Assembly (NCBI GenBank): GCA_024763295.1
Contig: JANTFU010000178.1
Coordinates: forward strand, 1-5,198
DNA length: 5,198 bases
Source: Anaerolineales bacterium
GTDB taxonomy: Bacteria; Chloroflexota; Anaerolineae; Anaerolineales; Villigracilaceae
Direction of reading: 5' to 3'
Part shown: positions 1 through 5,198 of the stretch, piece after piece
Numbering within the stretch: position 1 is the first letter of the stretch
How the letters are laid out: every line of letters starts with the position of its first letter
Notes under the pieces: model-generated
What the model was told of the DNA's origin: nothing
Database searches by the model: none
What the model saw: only the letters and a program-made list of their open reading frames with translations
Program-made: the position numbers and the translations under genes

Positions 1-2
1 AT

Positions 3-86
3 ATCCTCACGCAAGCGGTTTTAGACCCGATTGCGAAAATCCCTGAGTATAAGGTCACGGCGGTGAGGGTGGAGGTAGCTGCGTGA
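3..86 (+). CDS. C-terminal tail of an unidentified convergent gene (partial)
   Basis: The plus-strand frame that starts at base 3 is open from the window edge to a TGA at 84-86, giving 27 residues that end in VTAVRVEVAA. The other two plus frames hit stops early (TAG at 22-24, TGA at 44-46). The alternating hydrophobic and charged residues suggest a terminal beta strand. The frame ends 19 bases before the bidirectional terminator at 106-146, which is where a gene converging on the minus-strand operon should end. I do not recognise the family. Twenty-seven open codons are weak evidence alone, so the call rests mainly on the position next to the terminator. Confidence 0.45.
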   Translation: MLTQAVLDPIAKIPEYKVTAVRVEVAA

Positions 87-105
87 TGCGTGTTGCATGA
101 AACGT

Positions 106-146
106 AAAAAAAGCCCTTCGAGATGGTGGGTCTCGGAGGGCTTTTT
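106..146. terminator. Bidirectional rho-independent terminator
   Basis: Bases 108-123 pair with 131-146 in a 16-bp stem with a single G-T wobble (118/136) and a 7-base loop at 124-130. The GC-rich core (GCCC with GGGC) is flanked by an A-run at 106-112 and a T-run at 142-146, so either strand yields a hairpin followed by a U-tract. It therefore fits as shared terminator for the plus-strand gene ending at 86 and the minus-strand operon ending at 223. The minus-strand U-tract (seven residues) is longer than the plus-strand one (five). Confidence 0.9.
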
Positions 147-172
147 AAGTGGGGGAAAAATGCGTCGCACCT

Positions 173-205
173 AAACAAAGCCCCGAACAATCGATATTCG
201 GAGCT
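173..205 (-). terminator. Terminator-like hairpin just after the cupin gene
   Basis: On the minus strand, bases 205-197 pair with 187-179 (eight of nine pairs, mismatch 202/182) around a 9-base loop. The stem is followed by the interrupted T-tract TTGTTT at 178-173. It lies 18 bases after the cupin stop codon. The broken U-tract makes it a weaker terminator than the one at 106-146. It could be a first-stage terminator or a 3'-end stabilising stem. The rest of the gap between 86 and 223 shows nothing else. Confidence 0.5.
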
Positions 206-222
206 TCACATTCAACCAACAC

Positions 223-621
223 CTAAAAATCTATCAACTGCTGCATCTGCTGTGGCGAAAGAAAAAGTCGCTCCGAATTTTCAGCGCCCGTATCCCTATT
301 TTCTACCACCAACACAACTGCATTTTCGCTCAGCGTGTGCGAGTGATAAACCCCTCGCTTGATATTATAAATTTTCTGCGGCAGCATATCGACTGCTTGG
401 ATCTGCCCGTCCGCATCCGCCACAAACAGGACACACCGCCCCGACAGCAGCACAAAAACTTCATCGGTCTCGTTATGGCGCTCCAAAAAGGTGATATTTT
501 CGGGCTTCAACTCATCAAGATAGCGCAGAATCGCCACACGCCACGCCCCATAATCAACCAACGGACGGTAACCTTCGCCTGTGTATTCCGATATTTCAAT
601 CAACTTAGGATCAACACTCAT
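223..621 (-). CDS. Small cupin-fold protein of unknown function
   Basis: This encodes a 132-residue, probably cytoplasmic protein with no signal peptide or membrane segment. The fold call rests on a single-domain cupin pattern. Motif 1 is ERHNETDEVFVLLSG (residues 47-61), with possible metal ligands His49 and Glu54 and the closing Gly61. Motif 2 is around IKRGVYHSH (87-95), with His93 as the third likely ligand. A conserved-looking VVENRDTGAENS stretch follows at 105-116. The usual HxH of motif 1 is reduced to one His, so metal binding is plausible but unproven. The ATG at 621-619 overlaps the TGA of the GH3 gene as ATGA and has a good ribosome site, GGGAAGGTG at 634-626. A GTG five codons upstream (636) lies inside that ribosome site and is rejected. 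The tight coupling suggests a role in the same sugar pathway (for example sugar binding, epimerisation or sensing), but no reaction can be named. Confidence 0.85.
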   Translation of the reverse strand: MSVDPKLIEISEYTGEGYRPLVDYGAWRVAILRYLDELKPENITFLERHNETDEVFVLLSGRCVLFVADADGQIQAVDMLPQKIYNIKRGVYHSHTLSENAVVLVVENRDTGAENSERLFLSPQQMQQLIDF

Positions 622-3083
622 TTTGCACCTTCCCACACAAAACTTTCCGTCAGTCGAATATCGCCTGCCGAGCGCCCCACCAACACGTCAAACTCTCCCG
701 CTTCAGCCACCCAAGCATGTTTGGCATCGTCGTAAAACGCCAAATCGGATTCTTTAATCGTCAGCGTGACCGTCTTCGTCTCACCGGCTGCCAATTGGGC
801 TTTTTGGAAGGATTTCAACTCCTTTTGCGGGCGGACAAGGCTAGACTTCACATCGTGCAGGTAAAGCTGGACAACCTCCCGTCCCGCGCGTGAACCGGTA
901 TTGGTCAGCGTGACCTGAACTTTGATTTCGGTGCCGAGCTTTTCTACCGTTAACCCATCATACGAAAACTCGGTATACGAAAGCCCATGCCCAAAGGGGA
1001 AAAGCGGCGCAATCTTTTTCGCATCGTAATAACGATAGCCCACAAAGAGACCTTCACCATACCGCACCTTGCCATTCTCGCCGGGAAAGTTAATCTGTGC
1101 CGGATTATGCTCAATCCGCTGCGGGAAACTGGTCGGCAAACGCCCGCTCGGCTCGGTTTCACCGAAAAGCACATCGACGATGGCATTTCCGGCTTCCTGC
1201 CCGATATACCACATCTGCAAAATGGATTTGACTTTGTCCACCCAGGGCATGTGTAGCGGCGAACCAGCGTTCAGCACGACAACGGTATTCGGGTTGGCTT
1301 TTGCCACCGCTTCGATCAATTCGTTCTGCTCGCAGGGCAAATCCATGCTCAGGCGGTCTTGTCCTTCGCTCTCCCATTCGGCGGTCAGACCGGCGAAAAC
1401 GATTGCGGCATCCGCTTCTTGGGCGAGCTTAACGGCATCCCCAATCGGGTCGGCAGGCTGTGGGGGCAAGCAACCCAGTCTTATCGTCCGCCAGCGTCCG
1501 CCGGGCATGGATGCAAAATCCACGCTAAAAGGCAGACTCTGTCCGGCTTGCAATTCCACTTCTTTCGTCTCCCGCTTCCAGTTCACATTGATACCATCAA
1601 AATTATCGGGCTGCTCCATTTCGTTTAAATCCCACCAATCGAGCATTTTTTCGTCGCCGAGCCACCAACGCGCGCGCCCAACGGCGACCAGCGAGAAAGT
1701 GTAAGTGCCGCTGACAGGTGCCGTCCACGTGCCGGACATGCGCAACGAGAATGCGGAGGGGTCGTGATCGAGGGCTTTTTCGCCAAACCAGGCTTGCTGC
1801 GTGCCGTCGGCGTAGAAAGTTTTGAACGGCTCGCCGCTCAAGTCAGTGTTATCGTATTGCTGCACAAAGACCTTGCCGAGCGTGCCATCGGCGGCTTGCA
1901 GATCGGCGGAATCGAGCAGCGGAAACATGCGGTGGATGGAGGGTCCGGGCGCGTAGCTAATCTCGAATGCGTCTCCGTAACGGTCTTGCATGGCTGCGAG
2001 CGGATGAACAACATAATGCGGATTGACTTCCGAACTGCCGCCACCCTGAAAAGTAACTTTTTGAGCAGGACGCCCGATGACAGCAATCTTTTTGACCTTT
2101 GGCGTTTCGAGGGGCAAGAGCTTCTCGTCGTTCTTGAGCAGGACGATGGCTTCGCTGCCCGCTTTGCGGATCAGTGCGCGATGAGCGGGGTTGTCAATCG
2201 ATTGCTCTGCGCGCACTTCGGGATGCTCGAATGCGCCCACGCGCTCAAGCGTTCGCAAAATACGACGCACTTTATCGTCGATGACCGCTTCGTCCAGTTC
2301 GCCATTTTGTACGGCGGCGATAATCTTTCCACCCATCCAACGTGCGGGACCGGGCATTTCCAAATCGAGACCGCCCGCAGGCACATTATCCGAGTACGTT
2401 CCGTACCAATCCGAGATGACCATGCCATCGAAGCCCCATTCGCCTTTGAGAATATCGTTGAGCAGGGTTTTATTCTCGCTGACATAGGTGCCATTGACGC
2501 GATTGTAAGCAGACATCAGCGTCCACGGTTGGGCTTCTTTAATGGCGGCTTTGAAAGCCGGGAAATAAATTTCACGCAAAGTGCGCTCGTCCACTTCGGA
2601 GCTGATCGAAAAACGCTCATGTTCCTGATCGTTGGCAACAAAATGCTTGACGCACGCTCCAACGCCTTCACTCTGCAAGCCTTTCACATACGCAACTGCC
2701 ATACGGGAGGCAAGATACGGGTCTTCGGAGAAGCATTCAAAATTACGCCCCGCCAGCGGATGGCGGTGGACGTTGAGCGTTGGTCCTAAAAGGACGTGCG
2801 CGCCTTTGGCTTTGGTCTCTTCGCCAAGCGCCCCGCCGATCTCCTGCACAAGTTCGGGATTCCATGTTGCCCCCATTGCCGTCCCGATGGGGAAACTGGC
2901 AGAGGTTTGGCTTTTGGTGTCCTTGTTTTCGCCGCGCACGCCATTCGGTCCATCGCTAACTTTCAAGGCAGGGATGCCCAAACGGTCAATTTTGTGCGTG
3001 CGCCAAGTATCTTTTCCGGCAAGCAGGGTTACTTTTTCTTCAAGGGTTAGTGCTGAGAGGAGGCTTTCGATTTTTGTTGTCAT
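618..3083 (-). CDS. GH3 beta-glucosidase with inserted PA14 domain
   Basis: This is a complete 821-residue glycoside hydrolase family 3 enzyme. Known members are retaining enzymes that release glucose from the non-reducing end of beta-glucosides. Domains seen: (1) TIM-barrel, about 1-300, with SDGPNGVRG (43-51), KHFVANDQE (146-154) and the nucleophile Asp225 in VISDW; (2) alpha/beta sandwich, about 301-395 and 540-680, with the probable acid/base Glu573 in ESEGQDR; (3) a PA14 domain, about 400-540, inserted in the sandwich; (4) a fibronectin-III-like C-terminal domain, about 730-805. All expected catalytic residues are present and the length is normal for PA14-type GH3 enzymes. In characterised PA14-type members this domain shapes the active-site entrance and favours short substrates. 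There is no signal peptide, so the enzyme is probably cytoplasmic. The ATG at 3083 has an AAAGGA ribosome site, and the conserved N-terminus begins right after it. A GTG at 3122 would add 13 atypical residues and is rejected. The linkage specificity (beta-1,2, 1,3, 1,4 or 1,6) cannot be read from sequence. Confidence 0.95.
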   Translation of the reverse strand: MTTKIESLLSALTLEEKVTLLAGKDTWRTHKIDRLGIPALKVSDGPNGVRGENKDTKSQTSASFPIGTAMGATWNPELVQEIGGALGEETKAKGAHVLLGPTLNVHRHPLAGRNFECFSEDPYLASRMAVAYVKGLQSEGVGACVKHFVANDQEHERFSISSEVDERTLREIYFPAFKAAIKEAQPWTLMSAYNRVNGTYVSENKTLLNDILKGEWGFDGMVISDWYGTYSDNVPAGGLDLEMPGPARWMGGKIIAAVQNGELDEAVIDDKVRRILRTLERVGAFEHPEVRAEQSIDNPAHRALIRKAGSEAIVLLKNDEKLLPLETPKVKKIAVIGRPAQKVTFQGGGSSEVNPHYVVHPLAAMQDRYGDAFEISYAPGPSIHRMFPLLDSADLQAADGTLGKVFVQQYDNTDLSGEPFKTFYADGTQQAWFGEKALDHDPSAFSLRMSGTWTAPVSGTYTFSLVAVGRARWWLGDEKMLDWWDLNEMEQPDNFDGINVNWKRETKEVELQAGQSLPFSVDFASMPGGRWRTIRLGCLPPQPADPIGDAVKLAQEADAAIVFAGLTAEWESEGQDRLSMDLPCEQNELIEAVAKANPNTVVVLNAGSPLHMPWVDKVKSILQMWYIGQEAGNAIVDVLFGETEPSGRLPTSFPQRIEHNPAQINFPGENGKVRYGEGLFVGYRYYDAKKIAPLFPFGHGLSYTEFSYDGLTVEKLGTEIKVQVTLTNTGSRAGREVVQLYLHDVKSSLVRPQKELKSFQKAQLAAGETKTVTLTIKESDLAFYDDAKHAWVAEAGEFDVLVGRSAGDIRLTESFVWEGAK
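626..634 (-). promoter_or_regulatory. Ribosome binding site of the cupin gene
   Basis: GGGAAGGTG reads on the minus strand inside the 3' end of the GH3 gene. Its AAGG core (631-628) is six bases from the ATG at 621. It decides for the start at 621 over the GTG at 636, and allows reinitiation by ribosomes finishing the GH3 frame. Confidence 0.7.
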
Positions 3084-3087
3084 GTTT

Positions 3088-3093
3088 TCCTTT
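3088..3093 (-). promoter_or_regulatory. Ribosome binding site of the GH3 gene
   Basis: AAAGGA is followed by the 4-base spacer AAAC and the ATG at 3083-3081. It supports that ATG rather than the upstream in-frame GTG at 3122, which has no comparable purine tract at the right distance. Confidence 0.75.
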
Positions 3094-3107
3094 CGATTGT
3101 TGAAATG

Positions 3108-3120
3108 GAACACAGTGTTC
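3108..3120. promoter_or_regulatory. Perfect 13-base palindrome, possible operator
   Basis: GAACACAGTGTTC is a perfect inverted repeat with 6-base arms and a single central base. It lies 24 bases upstream of the GH3 start codon, in the gap after the phosphorylase gene. A one-base spacer cannot form an RNA hairpin loop from the full arms, so a protein-binding DNA site is the more natural reading. Two further half-sites lie in or at the edge of the gap: GAAC at 3143-3146 and GTGTTC at 3175-3180. By chance a 6+1+6 palindrome is expected about once per 4 kb, so the position is suggestive, not proof. Confidence 0.3.
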
Positions 3121-3179
3121 ACGGAATGTCGCGGAGCATTTTGAACTCTGAAATCCGCATAACCTGTGACATCGGTGTT

Positions 3180-5198
3180 CTATATTTTTTTGCCAAGCAG
3201 AACATCCAAAGAATGCTCTGTATCTTTGGTTAATTTCTCAATTTCATTTCGTACAATTTTCACACCTCGCCCTACTTCTTCAGAGGCGATTTGCTGTCCA
3301 TCTAAGAGAATGCTCACGATGCAGTATGCACCAGCGGGCAATTTTTCGGGGTTGGTATAAGAAATCTTCAATGGTCGTCCAGCAAACAAGGTGTGCAGTG
3401 TTGCTTTGCCTGCATCGTTAAATTGCGCCGCGTCTAGCTTCGGCATCAAAATCAAGTCGCCCAACGCGCCGCGCACGCCAAAGACCTGCGTGACCAGCGT
3501 CAGCAAATACCAACTCGCCGAGCCAGTCAGGTAAGGATACATGCCCCGTCCGCGCTGGCTGAAATATTCAGGGATGCCGGGGTACATGCGGCTCTTTTCA
3601 AAAGCAACGCTCTGCTGGTAGATAGTGTCTAGCGCTTCAAAGCCCTCCGCCACAAAACCGCGCCGGTAAAGTGCATTCGCATACATGACTGCCATGTGGC
3701 TGAACATCGCGCCGTTTTCCTTATGACCATACGCGAAACCAAAAGCACGTCCCAAATTCAGCAGCACTTCGCCGAAATCGGTATTCAGCCGATAGCCGCC
3801 CACGCTTTCATCAAAAAGATAATTACGGATGGATTGCACCATCTCACGGGCTTGCTCATCGGATGCGATGCCGCCCATCAGCGGGAAAACCTGACCAGTC
3901 AGGGTCATGCGTGCGGAGGCTGGGTGGCTGCCCTCGAGCGGATGCCCGTCATTATCATAATAGCCGTTAAACCAACCCCGACCGGCATCGTCCTGCACCC
4001 ATTCATTTTCCCGCAAATGGGCATAGAGATAATCGGCTTTTGCCTGCAAATCGGCGGCGAGAGCGGTTGTTGAAATTTCCACCTTTTCGCCGCTGATTTT
4101 ATCTTTTACGGTGTCAAAATAGGCGGCAAGATGAGTGCGTTTGGCGGAGGTGTTGGTGTAGTCTACGGCACTGCCCCCCTCTGCCCTATCGGGCATCTCC
4201 CCCCGATGGGGGGAGAGCGTGTCGAAGAGTGGGAGTATTTCTGCTGCAAGTGATATTTTTTCCACACCCAGTTTGAGTACAAGTCCTGCTAAATCGCGTA
4301 AATTGCTGGCATACAGCGCCGTGAAAGCAACACTTTCACCTTTGTCGTGCGCCATGTCCATGCCGTCATTCCAGTCGGCATCTTCAAGGCGCAGATTGTT
4401 GTGATCGCCAACATTAAAGAAAGCGGTCAGATGCTGAACAAGGAGATGTTCGAGGACTGTACCCTGATAGGGTTCGCCATTTATTGATTGAAGGTGGGTA
4501 CCGTCTTCGGGCGACCAATTTTCATCTAGTGCGCGCGTCCAGTGTGTGAATTGATCTTTGAAATAAGTTTGTTGACGCAACAAAAAGTTGAGATCGCCGG
4601 TTTGGTCGATGTAGCGCTTGACGGTCAGCAGGGGCCAGGCGCCGTGATCCATCCAAACACGCGGGATATTATTGCGGTCGGCTTTGAACTCGCCGGGCGC
4701 AGAGCCAATGATTGTTGCGTTACTGCCGTCGATGCGTACTCCAGCAAAATTTGCCAACAGCATATCTGCGACATCGTTGGTATCCATCAGCAGCAGGGCG
4801 AGAATATCTTGCCAGAGATCGCGCCAGCCGCGTCCGCCACGCCCGTAGTCATGATAAGGCATGAAGGAGTTGCCAAAGAGACGCCGCAAGGTCGGCTGGA
4901 CGGCAACCCAGCGCAGCCAAGCGTCAAAGCGGGGATCGGCGGTTTCAGTTTGGAAGGTGTCCAGTTTTTTGCGCCAGAATGCATTGGTGATTTCAAGCCA
5001 GTTGTCAAAACTCTCTTCGGTGAGGTATTTAACGGTCAGCGGTTCGGGTTCTTGACTCTCTTCGAGAATGGCAGCCAGCACAAACCACGAGCGGCTCTCG
5101 CCCGGATTGAGTATCACCTTCGGGAAACGTAATCCGCCGAGGGCTTCGTAGCCATCCACTTTGTCGCCATCCACAAAAGAAGGCTTCTGGTTTTGGAT
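3180..5198 (-). CDS. GH94-like glycoside phosphorylase, N-terminus outside window
   Basis: The visible part is 672 residues plus a TAG stop. The frame is open to the window edge, so the gene continues beyond 5198. A GTG at 5174 is only an internal codon: it has no ribosome site, and family-like sequence (NQKPSFVDG) runs before it. Enzymes of this clan (GH-Q) cleave beta-gluco-oligosaccharides with phosphate, inverting to alpha-glucose 1-phosphate. Counting from the first visible codon: the end of the N-terminal sandwich and linker (about 1-85) is followed by an (alpha/alpha)6 barrel. The barrel carries GRGWRDLWQD (122-131, sugar-binding Arg126 and Asp131), the catalytic DWNDGM motif (275-280), HKENGAMFSH (492-501) and TGSASW (558-563). 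The last two match the phosphate-binding His and Thr-Gly of GH94. A C-terminal beta domain follows. Cellobiose phosphorylase is the usual automatic name, but GWRDLWQD differs from the YRD..QD of classical GH94 enzymes. GH149 or GH161 (beta-1,3-glucan phosphorylases) are therefore possible. Residues 328-342 come from a palindromic repeat (4173-4217) and look foreign to the family. Confidence 0.9.
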   Translation of the reverse strand: MQNQKPSFVDGDKVDGYEALGGLRFPKVILNPGESRSWFVLAAILEESQEPEPLTVKYLTEESFDNWLEITNAFWRKKLDTFQTETADPRFDAWLRWVAVQPTLRRLFGNSFMPYHDYGRGGRGWRDLWQDILALLLMDTNDVADMLLANFAGVRIDGSNATIIGSAPGEFKADRNNIPRVWMDHGAWPLLTVKRYIDQTGDLNFLLRQQTYFKDQFTHWTRALDENWSPEDGTHLQSINGEPYQGTVLEHLLVQHLTAFFNVGDHNNLRLEDADWNDGMDMAHDKGESVAFTALYASNLRDLAGLVLKLGVEKISLAAEILPLFDTLSPHRGEMPDRAEGGSAVDYTNTSAKRTHLAAYFDTVKDKISGEKVEISTTALAADLQAKADYLYAHLRENEWVQDDAGRGWFNGYYDNDGHPLEGSHPASARMTLTGQVFPLMGGIASDEQAREMVQSIRNYLFDESVGGYRLNTDFGEVLLNLGRAFGFAYGHKENGAMFSHMAVMYANALYRRGFVAEGFEALDTIYQQSVAFEKSRMYPGIPEYFSQRGRGMYPYLTGSASWYLLTLVTQVFGVRGALGDLILMPKLDAAQFNDAGKATLHTLFAGRPLKISYTNPEKLPAGAYCIVSILLDGQQIASEEVGRGVKIVRNEIEKLTKDTEHSLDVLLGKKI
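4173..4217. repeat. In-frame REP-like double palindrome within the phosphorylase gene
   Basis: This is 45 bases of strongly biased sequence with two adjacent inverted repeats. In the first, TGCCC (4182-4186) pairs with GGGCA (4191-4195) around a 4-base loop. In the second, TCTCCCCCC (4196-4204) pairs perfectly with GGGGGGAGA (4208-4216) around the 3-base loop GAT. Read on the minus strand in the gene's frame it gives LSPHRGEMPDRAEGG. This stretch breaks the family-like flow between EILPLFDT and VDYTNTSAK. The form resembles short dispersed palindromes that normally sit between genes, and in-frame palindromes inside proteins are known (for example the Rickettsia palindromic elements). No second copy is present in this window. 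Confidence 0.65.

Noticed and set aside
337..735. A 132-codon plus-strand frame across the cupin-GH3 junction
   Set aside because: It is antisense to two well-supported genes and has no ribosome site or recognisable protein features.
1764..2789. A 341-codon open frame on the plus strand
   Set aside because: It lies wholly antisense to the GH3 gene, whose catalytic motifs prove the minus-strand frame. The plus-strand product shows no recognisable domain, and the open frame is explained by the codon bias of the opposite strand.
3084..3122. Extension of the GH3 protein to a GTG at 3122
   Set aside because: The extra 13 residues run through the GAACAC palindrome and the ribosome site itself. 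The ATG at 3083 has a well-spaced AAAGGA, and the family-like N-terminus starts there.
3084..3179. A sigma-70 promoter between the phosphorylase and GH3 genes
   Set aside because: No pair of -35 and -10 hexamers with acceptable match and spacing was found on the minus strand. Co-transcription is the simpler reading.
5172..5174. GTG at 5174 as the start of the phosphorylase gene
   Set aside because: The frame stays open to the window edge, no ribosome site precedes the GTG, and the catalytic domain needs several hundred further N-terminal residues. The codon is an internal valine.
5145..5174. Short direct repeat encoding VDGDKVDG
   Set aside because: Two 9-base copies of GTGGATGGC six bases apart encode a normal-looking turn of the protein. 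This is too short to be a repeat element.

Overview
The window is a piece of a bacterial carbohydrate-use operon read on the minus strand, with moderate GC content and clear Shine-Dalgarno-led starts. The organism cannot be fixed from sequence alone. The general look of the proteins would fit an anaerobic heterotroph such as a member of the Chloroflexota (Anaerolineae), but this is only a weak impression.

Layout in the direction of transcription (high to low coordinates). At 5198-3180 lies the C-terminal two thirds of a large GH94-like (clan GH-Q) inverting glycoside phosphorylase, whose N-terminus is cut by the window edge. After a 96-base gap, 3083-618 encodes a complete 821-residue cytoplasmic GH3 beta-glucosidase with an inserted PA14 domain. 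Its TGA overlaps the ATG of a 132-residue cupin-fold protein (621-223) in an ATGA junction. Downstream are a terminator-like hairpin (173-205) and a strong bidirectional rho-independent terminator (106-146). On the other side of that terminator, a convergent plus-strand frame ends at 86 and is probably the tail of an unrelated gene.

How the genes work together (inference): short beta-gluco-oligosaccharides imported into the cytoplasm would be attacked by the phosphorylase, giving glucose 1-phosphate and a shortened chain. The GH3 enzyme would hydrolyse disaccharides or non-reducing-end glucose to free glucose. Neither the complete GH3 protein nor the visible part of the phosphorylase shows a secretion signal. 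The cupin is translationally coupled to the GH3 gene but its function is unknown.

The most interesting non-gene signal is a 45-base, GC-rich double palindrome at 4173-4217 inside the phosphorylase gene. It is read in frame as a low-complexity-looking peptide and looks like a short dispersed repeat that has become coding sequence. A perfect 13-base palindrome in the GH3 leader (3108-3120) is a possible operator. I saw no mobile element, CRISPR array, tRNA or rRNA, and nothing that amounts to a clearly new system.
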